From NCBI GenBank assembly GCA_964035545.1, contig OZ037771.1, positions 11,421,980 through 11,485,979 on the forward strand: a DNA stretch of 64,000 nucleotides. The letters run 5' to 3'. The position numbers were made by a program, and so were the translations under genes. The notes below the pieces were generated by a model, which saw nothing but the letters and a program-made list of their open reading frames with translations, did not search any database and was not told where the DNA came from. This DNA comes from Bugula neritina. Its lineage: Eukaryota > Bryozoa > Gymnolaemata > Cheilostomatida > Bugulidae. How positions within the stretch are numbered: the stretch's first letter is position 1; each line of letters begins with the position of its first letter. Positions 50,554-63,605 of this stretch are shown here, piece by piece.

Positions 50554-52136
50554 CTGAAAATGATTCAATCAACAAATTATAATCGTATTAGAATTCTGCC
50601 CAATAACCTTGCAGTATCTTATCCCAACAAATTTACCATAATAATAGAGAAAGTTTAATAACTACTAAAAATTACATTAGAACCATATATATTACAATAT
50701 TGCAAGGCGACCTTGTAAATATTGGTGATGTTTTTCTACAATATACCAGTATTACCAACATATGTTGCTTTCAGCTTGATTCAGCAATATAAGATAAAGT
50801 AAAAAGAAAAGAACATTTTAGCAGAAATAGAGCTGATAACCAAGGTATTTACCTTTCTGCATAAGCGAATAGTCGTGTCTCAAAGCTAATGTCCTAAAAA
50901 CATAAAGTAAAACACAATTAACTCTGTTATGCACACAGCAGATACATTATAAAATTAGTAAATCACTAGCACAGCTCAAACTATGTTTCACTGCTACTAA
51001 AATTCTCAAATTATTCAACAGATATTATGGCACAGACAGCTTTATTCAACTATTCTATGTGTAAATTCCTTACAGACAATCTACAAGTTGTAGTCCTGGT
51101 GTATTTGCCAAAACTAAGTTTTATGGTAGAAAGATGATACAAAAAATAGTCTAAAAATATATTTTTGTTAAAAACTTACCAACAAATGAGGAGAAATAAA
51201 TATTCCCATTAAAAGTGCTCAATGCGATCCTCTAACTGTGTCTTAGAAAATCTATACCATGTAGTTGTCTTTATTGTAGCAACGTACATCAATATCATTG
51301 TTATTGCCCATAATCAATACTCAAGTACAAACATAAGACAACTAACAGAATAAGATAATAGATATTCTTTATTATTTGGCACTTCTGAATTGTTTGACCA
51401 ACAATAGCTCAAGCAGGCCATTACTGCAGGTATAGAAGGTCAAGTTACCAGTCATCACTGTATTGAAGTGCTACGTGGACCAGTAAGTTAGAAGTTATCA
51501 ACTCCTACACAAAACATGCCTCCATAGCATTTACATGATTTGACAGTGACTGGTGTACAATCATTGTATAATGTGTAATTGAAATTTTAACCCTAAAAAG
51601 AATATACCGAAGTCGAAGCTAGTCCTAAGTAAGCATAAATATGTTTCTATGTCCCCATAACTTGCATACTAAGTGGTAGATACTATTCTTCTCAAGATAA
51701 ATACAGTGCATTTATCTGAACACAGTATATGAAACACAGGAGAGCATGTGACAAGGTATTAGCTGTAATGCTCAAGGTCATGGCCCTTTCCATCAGCTAC
51801 TGGAAATGGTTAGTAATATTCCAAACAGCTTATTTAAATCAAAATGTGAACTTTATTGATTACAGTGTAAACCAAATGTAGTTTTCAATGAAAACCTGAT
51901 TAATCGGTTTTTGAAACATAATTACTAATCTTAAATGTAAAGATAGAGAAAAATACAAAACAGCTAGTAAAAATTAGTTGAAGTATGAGTAAGAGAGAAT
52001 TTCCTTTGTTATAATCATTTTAAATAAAATCAATGCATTAAAAATATAGCAGCACCAAAATGATTCACAAACCTTGAGTTAGCTAAGGAATAGAGTCAAT
52101 GTGACAAATCAGTAGAGATGTGACCTGACAGGAAAG
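50554..52136. other. Intergenic region between TMEM26-like gene and COMMD2
   Basis: It holds the probable TMEM26-like leader exons (50853-51180), its promoter, and the 3' UTR of COMMD2. No other gene or repeat is seen. Confidence 0.5.
50853..51180 (-). other. Probable 5' UTR exons of the TMEM26-like gene
   Basis: A 41-bp segment, 50893-50853, is bounded by TTTTTAG and GTAAAT on the minus strand. An upstream exon ends with donor GTAAGT at 51180. The coding exon has an acceptor (TTTTCAG) 21 bases upstream of its ATG. Together these suggest two non-coding leader exons. The transcription start is not visible. Confidence 0.45.
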
Positions 52137-55100
52137 TTATTTAATGTTTCTAAGTATTCTCCTGGTGTAGTGAGACTTGCTCTCCTGGAGGGCCTCGTCC
52201 AGGCTGTTGGTAAGGTTGATCAGGTTGGGGATGTCACACTGGAGCAGCTGCGAGTGGGCGGAGTCACCTTGAGACGTGTGCAGACGTAGAAGCAGGTTTG
52301 GCTCAGATTGTCCCTGCAGACTCCGACTAGCTAGCTGTAAAACAATTCCTTAGTCAGTAGGGAGGGGGCAACTCCCACATTCAGCAATGGATAATTCAAT
52401 ATAAATAATTATGTAATTACTCCTTTACCATGATAGAAAACAAGTTCTTAGCCTGCTTAAATAGCTCTTTCCATTATTGGTTCTCACAGAGATAGGGACT
52501 ATAAACCTTCGTAAATTTTAAGTATTTACAATAATGTCATCACAGGACAAAGGCGGGTGAAAAATGTGATAAAAGCAGTGAAATAATTATTAATTATACT
52601 ATACTTCTTTACATGTAAATCAGTAAATTCAAAACTCTGTGAAACCAAAGAATGCCACGTAATAAATTATCCATTTTTAAAGTAACATTGAGGAATCAGT
52701 ATCAGGGATCACGTCTAAACTTTTATAACAAATACTATGGGCTCTAGTTTATTGTTAGAAGATTTAAAATGCAATGGCTGCAACAGTATTTCTTGAATTT
52801 CAGATGAATGACAGGTGCACCCTGTTCTTAGTGTGAATAACTGTCAGGCGCTACAGCTATGGAGTACGCGACACACAACACACATGATGTTGCTTGACTC
52901 GACTAGAGTCAGCACTCAGTAAAGCTCCTCTAGTGCATAATGCTGCCAGTCAAAGGTTAGACAGCAGCAGTTAATGTCAAACCACACGAGTAGCAAAACA
53001 TCATCTAACCTTGACATTTAGCCTCCATTCCAAGTCCCGATACTGAACAGGATGTAGACTGAGCTCATCTAAGATTAACCTGATCTCCCCTTTGTTATCC
53101 ATGTAAATGCTCACAAGCTCCTTGCAAATATCTTCAGACACTCCGAGTGTTAGAATTGAATCATGGAAGTCCACTTCATTGATCTAAAATAATAGGAACA
53201 GACTGCTGTGTAGATCACAGTCTAATGCTGTGTAGATCACAGTCTAATGTTGTGTAGATCACAGTCTAACGCTGTGTAGATCACAGTCTAATGCTGTGTA
53301 GATCACAGTCTAATGTTGTGTAGATCACAGTCTAACGCTGTGTAGATCACAGTCTAATGATGTGTAGATCACAGTCTAATGCTGTGTATATCACAGTCTA
53401 ATGCTGTGTAGATCACAGTCTAATTCTGTGTAGACCACAAACTACATAATAAGGCACTACATGAGAGAAAATTTGTCAGTCTCTAGCTAAAGTTTCTAGA
53501 TAATTTACATCCAAATAATTAAACTGAAGTAACCACAAATCTGAGAATTGCAGCAAAGCTAAGCACAGCGCTAATAATTATATTGAAAAGAAAGCACAAC
53601 TCCAAAAAATGAGTTAAAGTCGCGTGTCAGCATATTGTAATGAAGGCTCGGTATTTGAAGGATGACTGAAGTTTGACGCCAACTCTTTGGCCTTTTACCC
53701 TTTGACCTGTGTGTCGTACCCTTGACCCCTGCCCTGTGTGTCGCACACCATGACCCTTACAAGCTCATACCATCAGACATTTGAAACTGAAAGTTGAACT
53801 GCAAGAACAGAGAAGGTAGGATCTGAAGGAGCACTATCAGGTCCGTCATGATGTTAGAAAACAAGTTATCTGAGTGCCAAAAAATCAGTTAGTTAATTCT
53901 AAGAATATGCAAAAGAATTTAGTCACCAATCATGAAATATTTCTAGCTCCAACATAATTACAAGTGTTAGAAGAGGGTCATTCTGGAAGTTGACATGACG
54001 TAACACAAGGTGTAAAAGAATAGCATATTTAAACTTCTAAAACCCACCTCTTATAATCAGTAAAAATTATACACTTAGTGTCCCTTCGAACTGCTCAGGA
54101 TTTTTGTTTTAGAATGCATATTTGATCGATTGACCACTTTCATTATTGAACAAGAGTTACAGGGGAAATTCATTGTTAATCTGCATTGGCTTAATAATTT
54201 CAATGCAACAAAAACCTGATTTATTAAAAGTTTTAGTTTTAACAAATAAAATGGTCGCTTTCTTACTACATTCTTAGGTTGAAATAATATTTACCATCAG
54301 TTTTGCACTTTCAGCCAGCAAAAACATAAGCCCATCAATTAGATTTTCAACTGTGGATAACTCCAGCTTCAACTTGTCTACAGAAAAAATTACAATGAAT
54401 TTAACAGGTATGAATATCACATGTCAAAAATCAACTAGCAGTTACTTTGCTCTTCAAATAGCAACTTAGATAAAAATAAAACGCAATGCAAAGGAAACAA
54501 TCTGATTGATTCTAGATTCATACAACATATATTCCTTTTATTCAAAAGCCTTAACAAATTTCATAAGAAATTAAAAACCTAAATATGTACTGAACAGTAA
54601 TTTAATTAAAACGTAGCATGGATTGCTTCAAATACTAAATTGAATAAAGTAACTTACGAGCAGCGGTCTCCAACTTAGTACTGTTAACTCCATCACTTAT
54701 AAAGTTTATAGCCAATTTGAAAAACTCAACCACAACTAAAAAATATAGTCATAATATAAATAAGCTTTAGCATTTAATATTTAAATCAGTGAGCATAAAA
54801 AGTAATTTTGTTCATAGCATTTATTGTAAGGACGACATAAAATTCCAAGAATTTGAACGGATTCAAAATGAGAATTTGAAAGAGATGTTTTGAACCATGT
54901 ACGATAAAGATTGCACAGGTAACAATGGCACAGGTAGTAATGGCACAAATGGCAAAGTAGGTAAAAATGGCACATTTTTAATATTAGGGTTTGGAGTGGG
55001 GGTTGGTGGTTTGGAATGGAGTTTAGGTTTGGGTATGGTGGTTTGAGTCTCAGGTTGGAAGTTTGGGTTTGGAGTTTTGGAAAATTTAACATCAGTGTGC

Positions 55101-55452
55101 CATTTTTACCTCCTTTTCCATTGAGTCATTACTACCCATGCCACTTTTACCTAAAACCGTTTTAAACATAGTGATATTAAGACGCAAAGTACTGCTATGA
55201 AACAATCAACTATTTAAATTTTTAACAACAACAAAATATCAGTTTCACTCTTTGAATCAATAACTATAAATCTAGCTTTATCTTAGAGTGATTTTATAAT
55301 TCTTATTGCCAATTTGAATACATTACTAATGCTCAACATCCAAAACAAATCATAAAATTGAAGAATTGCAGACAATGTGGCTTACCTTCTTTTTCCAGGG
55401 TTGACAAAATTTCTAAATGAAGTTTGTGGTTCTCATCAAGTAATAGCAACAT
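52137..55452 (-). CDS. COMMD2: COMM domain-containing protein 2
   Basis: Five exons join in phase: 55452-55386, 54735-54658, 54377-54295, 53183-53010 and 52334-52137, giving 199 residues and a TAA stop. The length equals that of human COMMD2 as I remember it, and many positions agree: the start MLLLLDENHKLHLE, the middle LAESAKLM and VDFHDSI, the COMM-domain signature DLEWRLNVK followed by LASRSL, and the end RRILRNIK. The N-terminal helical domain covers about residues 1-115 and the COMM domain about 125-199. COMMD proteins assemble with CCDC22 and CCDC93 in the Commander complex for endosomal cargo recycling; this is family knowledge. A 22-bp minisatellite lies directly upstream of exon 4. 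Confidence 0.96.
52425..52512 (+). mobile_element. SINE fragment (3' part) in COMMD2 intron 4
   Basis: TTCTTAGCCTGC, TCCATTATTGGTTCTCACAG and GATAGGGACTATAAACC match the SINE tail in order. The head is missing. Confidence 0.65.
53203..53440. repeat. 22-bp minisatellite upstream of COMMD2 exon 4
   Basis: About eleven copies of TGTGTAGATCACAGTCTAA plus a three-base variable end. The ends run TGC, TGT, CGC, TGC, TGT, CGC at the exon side, a 66-bp higher-order period. It stops about 20 bp before the exon 4 acceptor (53184). In the gene sense each unit reads CTACACAG, acceptor-like. Confidence 0.92.
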
Positions 55453-58400
55453 GTTGGATTCAATACTGATATTCAATTTCAACTTCAACAGTTGATTTTA
55501 CTATTTGGTATTTAATATTTTATAATAATTTAAATTATCAAGTATTTATGTTAAATTTACGAGTCTTATTATTATTAATATTATCTTTATTATAATATAA
55601 CTAATATTGTAAATGCCAACTAGTTGCACTTAGTTTTACACTAACAGTATGACTATGGGTATGACTATGGACTTCCTCTTACAATCAGTATACCGTATCT
55701 GTATTCTTATAGTTTTAAACTAGTTAAGTTCAAGTTATTCTAACTCTAACTCTAAGTAACTAACACTGTTAGTAACAGCAGGCGTGGCTGTAAAAACCCC
55801 AAAGTCAAACTACTGCACTCATTCACCCCCAAATTGGAGCTGCTTATAGAAAAAAAATCTATCAAATGTACGTACTAAGTACAAATTTAAATTGTTATAA
55901 CGTGTTTCACAGTAGTTGTTTTTTAGAATTCCGGGTCTAGCAGTAGCTGGAAGTCTAAAATCTCTCAATTTTAGTGAGTAGTAGTAGCAGTCTACTAGTA
56001 ATAGAAAGTATAGCCTTCGCGTTTCAACTTAATAATTAGGAAAAAATCAGATTTTGGTTCCTCAAGTCTCAGAACTTCATGAACAAATTCACACATTTTA
56101 GGCTATACTCAGGCTATTCAATTTAAGTTGGTTTTAGCGTCTTCCCAAATAGACACAAATCTTTCCCTCCTGATGTGGAGGGTCTCCCGCCACGTAAAAT
56201 CTAAAGCTTCTTCAGCCTCTACGTCTACAGCATTTTTTAACAAATTACTTTTTTAGTAATATAATTTCAATTTGTCGTTAATTTTTTTGTATTATAATTA
56301 CGATTATTCAAATCATAATCGATATCATAAAATTTAATATGATAAATAAAATATCAATATGTTTATAATATTCATTATATTCATATTCAATACCGACATT
56401 GACAATCGCAATGAATATCAATATGAATATGATTATCAATTATCATAATGTTAATCATAGTGATAATCATTATCATAATGATAATCATAATAAGTATCAA
56501 TATGAATGGACATTGTTCTACTTCTAATAATTTTATGTACCAGTAGCCATAGATGTTGTCATAGTGCAGTTAGTGTTACTGTTAGTGTTAGACTTAAAGT
56601 GAGTAAGACTAAGAGTAAGAGTAAGTGTAAAACCAAGTCTATGACCATCTAATTCTATGACCTTGATATTAATAAATCATATTGGTATTCATATGGCCTG
56701 TTGTAATTGTATTAGTATTATTATAGGTCTATATCTAGCATTTACTTTTAGTTTTAGTAACAACTGTAGGTGTATAAATCATTACTGTAAATCAAATTAT
56801 AAGTAAATATAATGCTTGTAGTTGTACTGTTGTAACTATACTATTTCTACTATTAAGTGGTACTGGTAGTGATACTGATGATATTACTATTGTTATGAGT
56901 ATTAGTATTACTATTACTATTTTTAAATGTAGCAGTAATGCTGATAGTAATACTAATAATTCATCATTAATAATGTTTAAATTTATAATATTTGATTATA
57001 TCATTGACATTGACAAGAAGAATAGAAGAAAAGACATTGACAACATAAATTATATTTATTACAAAGTGGCAAAATATTTTCCCATTTTAAATTTATTATT
57101 ACTATGTATATTAGCACTAAGAGTAGAGTAAGTTCAACAGAAATGTTAACTTGTAAGTGTAACACTATTAGTATTACTATAACTAATAGAAATATTATTG
57201 TTAGGTTTAATTATATTTATACCTGATAAACTATTATTGATGGTATTATAATAATTAGTTTTGCTGTTAGATTTAGTTTTACTATAACTATTACTATGGT
57301 TGTTATTATTACTAATACTGATTACATATATAACTGGATTATAGTCACCACAAGTTGCTCAAATCAAATTGAAATTCGAGTTTAGTCAAATTATTCACCA
57401 AATCGAGTCATACTCTCTCGATAGTCCATAGGCAGACGATAAAATACGAGTCTTGTCCAGGCCAAATAACTGACTCACTCAATAGATCATTAAATGAATT
57501 CAGTCAATTTGAACTTTCCTGCATCTGGAAATCTTCATCAAATTGAAGTAGCATTGTTATTTGAGTTTTACTCTGCTATTCAGCTCACAATTACATAGGT
57601 CCAACTATGATGTGCGATTCTCGAATACAGTCTATTTGGAATTTATAATCTACGAATATCACTATTCATAACTGTCTGTATTCATATCGATTACCGTTGA
57701 CTCATTGTATATTTCATACCATGCAATATCATTATTAAAGTAGGAAATGCATCTTGTATTCATTTCCTGCAGGCTAATTTGAAACAACACATGATTGTTT
57801 TATATTGACTATAGTAATAAAGAGTAGCTGCTGGTTGTTCTGCAAAGGTATAGAGTGTATTGCTGAAATATTTAAGTGCCATGAGTTGTAACTAATGCAA
57901 ACCATTAGTATATGTTCATATACCCCTAAACTTACAATTTTACAAAACATTTCATAACTTCATCTAGATTAATAATTCTGGTTAGCAGTTACATCAGCTA
58001 TTATTTACCCCTGTCTATGTTTTTTATTATTCATTTTGATTTTTTGTGTTTTTGCAAATGTTATTTTTTAATATTTATGTAGATTTATTAATTGGCATTG
58101 CAGTAGTAATGAACTATACTGAAACACACCTGTATACATAAAACAGAACCTTTCACATCTGTAATCTCTGTAGTTTAGCATGACAAAATAGGTTTATATT
58201 TATCTCTCAAACACTATATTTGATGTGCTTTATCCTGCTCCCTATTGTTCATGTAATTTGTGAACTATACACACTCTTGAGAATTTTAAAATCATTTTTT
58301 CTAAATCATAATATTATATCTGTGATTTATATATGAAGTGTTCAATCAGCTTTTGCTCTCCTAATATAGTACTTATCTTGGCTTAATAATATTTGGTAGT

Positions 58401-58808
58401 TGTTATCAACTTCGTACGCCATTGAAAATCTATAAAATTATTCAATCAACCATAACCATGTATAATTAAACATTCTATTTTTATTAGAATAAGATTGTTA
58501 CACAAGATACTGAGCTGTTATCACGGGCTACTTCCATGTCAACACAATACTCAAATTAAGTGATGATTTGTGTTTATATTCTTAATATGTAAACTTATCA
58601 AATCGCATATCATTTCATTTGATTTCAACATAAATCATTGTTTTGGCACCTAAACTTAAAGTCTCGAACTTCTTTTAGGCATCATTTCCCATGTACTTAT
58701 TTAATATTGTATGACATATTATTGGGTAAAAAGTTACAGTAATTGGTAGTAAATTTATATGTTAAAATTCGAGAAAATCAAGGAGATATTTTGATACTGG
58801 TTTTACAG
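55453..58808. other. Intergenic low-complexity region
   Basis: Between divergent COMMD2 and the zinc-finger gene. From about 56280 to 57350 the DNA is a degenerate mix of ATT, GTA and ATAATGATAATC motifs. No coding exon is supported. Promoters of both flanking genes and a 5' UTR exon of the right-hand gene should lie here. Confidence 0.5.
56280..57350. repeat. Low-complexity trinucleotide-like DNA
   Basis: Irregular runs such as TATCATAATGATAATCAT and TATTAGTATTACTATTACTA. No fixed period holds over long distances, so it looks like decayed simple-sequence DNA. Confidence 0.6.
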
Positions 58809-61800
58809 ATGGATGATGGAAGTTGCAATGACTGTGCAGTGTTTGGTCAGGAAATTCAAGCTGTAGCTGATAAACATTTTAAATCTATGTCGAAACATGC
58901 AAGATGTTTTAAGAACAGGGTTATCTTGAAACGACCCAAGTACACACAAATGATCATATGGTGGGAGTTTACTCAAATGTTTGATAAACTGCATCTAATG
59001 CCTATAATTAGCAAAGTTCTATATGCACGACACTACTTTTGTTGATCATTTCTGGGGCTATAGAGAGCTATTGTTCTGTTGTTGAGATAGATTGTGTCTA
59101 GTAAAGCTCTTATTGATGAGTCATGTTTGTAAGTAGCTAGTCCTGCTCTAGCACTCTAACATAATGCCCAACATCAAACTGTTTAGGTTTGCTAATATAA
59201 TTTCTAAATTGAAGAAAGGTTTTATGGTCTAAATGAAGACTACTATTCTTGATAGATATGTTGAACTACTAACGACATATTGAAGTATATTTTGTGTTTC
59301 TCTGGTGGTAGTCGTGGGAGTTATGTCCTCTAATTAGTGAGATGTTTTCCAGTTCTAAGTTGAGCTCTACGAACTATCCTTTATACTGTAGTAGTGGTTT
59401 TGTATTGGCAGGCATTTTGAGTGTCACCAATGTGACTACAGCTCCTTCTATGCGAGTGAGATTGAGAAACATGTCGACTCGGAGCACCCTAGTCCTGCTG
59501 AAGAGCCGCAATCATTACCTCCACATGCTACAGTACCTTTTAGCAGCGCCATGTCCGATAGTAAAGGTTGGAACCTTATTAATAATTAATTTTTTATTTG
59601 TACATACTTTGTGTAATTGAGTTAACCTTTATAGCTGCACACCAGAAATGGAAATTTCATGTGTACTGTTAAGTTGCGTTTGTACCTCATATTTTCGGTC
59701 AGAAATTTAATTTGGCCAAGTTGAAATTTCACCGAGTTGCATTGCATTGTAAAACTGTAAAAGCCACTCGTCAAAATTTTTGTACTTACATAACTTAATC
59801 GGCTGAGTTCAGAATAATAAGCAAAAGGAATAATAACTCCTTGTAAATATCTGTATTTAAAATGATTTTCGCGATTAGATGACGTACTTATATGTGTATA
59901 ATTATATCAGATACGCTTTTTCAATTATCGCTTTTATGCTGTCAACTTTGTTAATTCACGACATTTTCAAAGGGCGTCAAATAGAGATTAGGCGATATTT
60001 CACTTTTAAAAAGTAAGCTTCTGCATTAATATAATTTCACCAAGTTTCAGTTTGACTATAAAGGGATACTCGGACAAGTGTTATTGACTGAAACTCGGTA
60101 CTTTTTTAGCAGAGGTATAAACACAACTATAAAGTTACTTTGAGATAGCTAGACCCTCCTTCGAATTATAAATTTGCTAGTTAGTAAAACTAATAGCTGT
60201 TCCATTTCTCATGATATTTATGCATTTAAGGGGCCAAACTAACTAAAAATACTTTTTTGTGTTGATTTTATTGGTTTCCTATTTGTAGAGTGTCTCCTTA
60301 CTGAATCGCCTTCACTCACTTTGAGTATCGCCCATCTGGACTCACCGGAGAAGACAGTTGATAGCCGAACTCCCTCACCCCCTTCACAAGCTTTTCAAAA
60401 CCCTGTTATACTGTCATCTAGCAGTGACTTTTTACTTGATGTACCACCACCTGCACACTCTGTATTGTCTACACAACCTGCACACTCTGCATTGGTTACA
60501 CAACTTGCACACTCTGCATTGTCTACACCACCTGCACACTCTGTTTTGGTTACATCATCTGCCACATCCTCTGTCGTATCTTCTGCCACATCTGCTACAG
60601 AATCTCTTACTGTTGTATCCAGTGCCACACCTCTTGGAGGCACCATCTGCGAACTTTCCCAGACTACTTCTAGTCCCGTGATACCTCTCCCTACAAGTTC
60701 ATCTGACTCTGTATGTAGTCCTGTAACACCTCCGTCTACAAGCTCAGTAGCAAATAACTTACAAAAGCCAGTTATTGTTAATGTAATTTCTTCGCCCAAG
60801 ACTGTTGCAACTGTTTCCATAATTACGACCACGGCAGCGGCAACTAAGGAGCTACGAACAACTAGAACTGCTGCCAATGCCTCTTTGTCAAAAACTTCAG
60901 TCATCACTACAACCGGTGCACTAACAACAACTGCTCCACAACCTAAAGCCGCTGTAAATAGTTCAACTCCTCAACGGACTATGCTATGTATAATTAAAAA
61001 AACTTCCAATACTGCTAAAACCATCGGTGAGTTTATTTAAATCTCATAAATATTCTTCAAAGAAGCTTTTTATTGCTTTTAGGCTTTTTGATGCTTAGTT
61101 GTAGATTTTGTATATTTTCTATATAGGTTATCCAGTCAATTGTCCGATGGCAACTTCTGAAGCTAGCCCTGCTCAAAAACGATCAAAACCTAAATTGCTA
61201 CCACAGAAACGAACAGAAACAAAATTGAGACAAATTACAAAGCCTGCTACTGCCAGAAATGATGTAACAAGTGAAAGTTTGTCACCATCTGCCCAAGTGC
61301 GAAAACAACCATCTCCTTTTACAAGCAACTCTATAAAAAAGAAAGCACAAACTGAGGTGTCTATAGCATGCCGTCCTCCGGCCAATATAACCCCAGGCGC
61401 TGGCTCCAATCTCAACTCATCTCCGGCCAACACTGACACCATCAAACCTTCTGTTCTCAGTCCTCCTGGACCTGAGGTTAAGTCACTCAAGTCTCCTACA
61501 CTAAATCTCAATGAGTTCACTCATATATTAGGTCTAAAACAATTAGCTCCGAAAGACTCCGTTTCTAAACCTTCTGTTGAATCGCCAGTTATTAAAAACT
61601 CTATGGAAGGTTCGCAGTTTAGCAGCCGTCGAGCACACAAACGGAAACCTAATGTCCGGAAAGAGCCTAATGTGTCTAAGGCGGCGAAAGTGTCAAAATT
61701 AACACCCAACTCCCGGCAATGCAAGAATGTATCTGCTACACCTGTCGATACTTCAATACAGTCCAAGTTGAAATACCCTTGCATGTCGTCAGCTCCTACC

Positions 61801-63605
61801 AGATCAGAAAACTCAGCTACTGATACTTTGGCAGCTGACTTACCTAGCAGAGTGTCGGCCAGTAAATCTAGGGATTCTTCGATTCTCCAAATTCCAAATC
61901 TTGCTTGTTCAAACACTCTGCCTACGATTCCGCTGTACAGAGTTACCACCCCTCAATGTATGTGGTATTTCTCTACCTTTCTAGCTACGGTTACAGTTTA
62001 CTATATTTAACCATTTAGCAGTAAGATATATGTATTGTGAATTTCAAAGAGGCCAGTTAGGGTGTCAGACAATGACTTTTGTGCTGAAAAATTCCATATC
62101 TTCAGATTTTTGGCTACATATACCGAAAGCAAGATATTTTATAATTATTTAATTGGTATGTTCATTCCTGAAGTTAAAGACGGAGTTGGTGACAACATGC
62201 ACTAGTGTATCATGCTCAAACACGTCTTGATAATCTTTTAGTCTAGGCGTTTCCGGAATTGTTGCATTTATTCAATGGAACAAATCGAATAATTATTTAG
62301 TTAGTGCTGCCACGGTTGTCTATTCTCAATAGACTGAATAGCTTCATAAACTGACTCACCATTATTAGGACCAAGTGTTAGCTTGTTGAATATTAGTAGC
62401 ATTCAGAGCTTTGGGTAATGTCACCTTCACACAGAGCTTAGTCTTGTCAGTTGGATGAATGCGAAACATATCTGTTGAAGACATTTTTCCTCAGTTGTCC
62501 TGTAAAGTGATGTTTTCTAAAAAATCATTTTGAGAAGGTTGTTTCAAGTTTGTGAATCATGGTAAAATTTTTAATGCAACTCTATTTGTAGCTTCAGTCA
62601 CCAAAAGTAAGAACGGGACGGACACTGATTCCACGCCCCTAGATCCATTTGAGTTTGTTGAGTCAAGTATGTTTTGTAGTTCTGGTAGTAAATCTGTCAC
62701 CTGAGTTGGTCTCGAGGCCACTGTTTTCTGTTTTGGTTTCAGTTTTTTATGATTTTTAAGTTTTGTTTCAAGTGCTAATATTTTCTTTATCTGCAAGTTT
62801 TCAATTGCTAAAACTGACCAGATGTACAGTAAGGTGTGTAATGGGTTAAAGTGACTACTGTGTCAAGGTGACTAGTGTGTCAAGGTGACTAGTGTGTCAA
62901 AGTGACTAGTGTGTCAAGGTGACTAGTGTGTCAAGGTGACTAGTGTGTCAAAGTGACTAGTGTGTCAAGGTGACTAGTGTGTCAAGGTGACTAGTGTCAA
63001 GGTGACTAGTGTCAAGGTGACTAGTGTGTCAAAGTGACAAGTGTGTCAAGGTGACTACTGTGTCAAGGTGACTAGTGTGTCAAGGTGACTAGTGTGTCAA
63101 GGTGACTGGTGTGTCAAGGTGACTAGTGTGTCAAGGTGACTAGTGTGTCAAGGTGGGCTGAATATTTTGCTTCAACTTCAGTATATTGTACTGTTAACAG
63201 GAGATAGTAATTACTTCTAAATATATTTCATAATTGTATAAAGTTGTGGCTCATCCCTTGTGATATCTCTTGAGAATTGGCTAGCATTAAATCCAGAGCA
63301 ATCCCATATAGTAATTTATATAGTTTCTGTAGTAACTTATGATGATTATTAATATGCTGTGCAATAATAAGTTACTGTTGACTAGATTTATCTTCTCTGT
63401 TGCTCTTGGAAAATGTTACGTTTTCCCACCCTTACAGTATTTTAAAGAATTGACTTTATATCAGAAATGTTGCTCCATCAATGGGTTGCTAGTTCTGTCA
63501 TTATTTTATAAACTGCATGAATAGTTTCTTTTTAATATCTATTTTTAGGTCCAACCTCAAACTCTAGAGGAATGTTTGCCTTCAAAAGTACAGGGGGCCG
63601 CAAAT
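58809..63605 (+). CDS. C2H2 zinc-finger protein with long Ser/Thr/Pro-rich disordered region (5' part)
   Basis: Six exons join in phase: 58809-58939, 59412-59566, 60289-61026, 61127-61957, 62592-62666 and 63549-63605; the last ends with donor GTAAGA, so the gene continues beyond the window. About 662 residues are covered. The ATG at 58809 follows directly on an acceptor (TTTTACAG), implying a non-coding exon upstream. Exons 1-2 hold one finger, C48-x2-C51-x12-H64-x4-H69 (CHQCDYSSFY...EKHVDSEH), of the type in REST- and POGZ-like nuclear proteins. Exon 3 (246 residues) is Ser/Thr/Ala-rich with four PAHS-type repeats. Exon 4 (277 residues) is rich in Lys, Ser and Pro, with basic clusters such as AHKRKPNVRK, probable nuclear signals. 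A nuclear, possibly chromatin-linked role is inferred. The exact orthologue is not recognised. Confidence 0.8.
60460..60560 (+). repeat. Coding 30-bp tandem repeat (PAHS motif)
   Basis: Four in-frame copies of about 30 bp (CCTGCACACTCTGCATTGTC with variants) encode PAHSVLSTQ-like decapeptides in exon 3 of the zinc-finger gene. Confidence 0.85.
62850..63155. repeat. 17-bp minisatellite in zinc-finger gene intron 5
   Basis: About eighteen copies of GTGACTAGTGTGTCAAG, with AAG/AAA variants and two shortened units (GTGACTAGTGTCAAG). Confidence 0.95.

Noticed and set aside
54781-55092. 103-codon minus-strand frame in COMMD2 intron 1
   Set aside because: Arises from a G/T-rich low-complexity stretch. 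It lacks splice logic, and the COMMD2 exons on either side already join in phase.
60395-60907. 170-codon minus-strand frame opposite the zinc-finger gene exon 3
   Set aside because: It mirrors the Ser/Thr-rich coding exon on the other strand, which has phase-consistent splice sites. No independent support.
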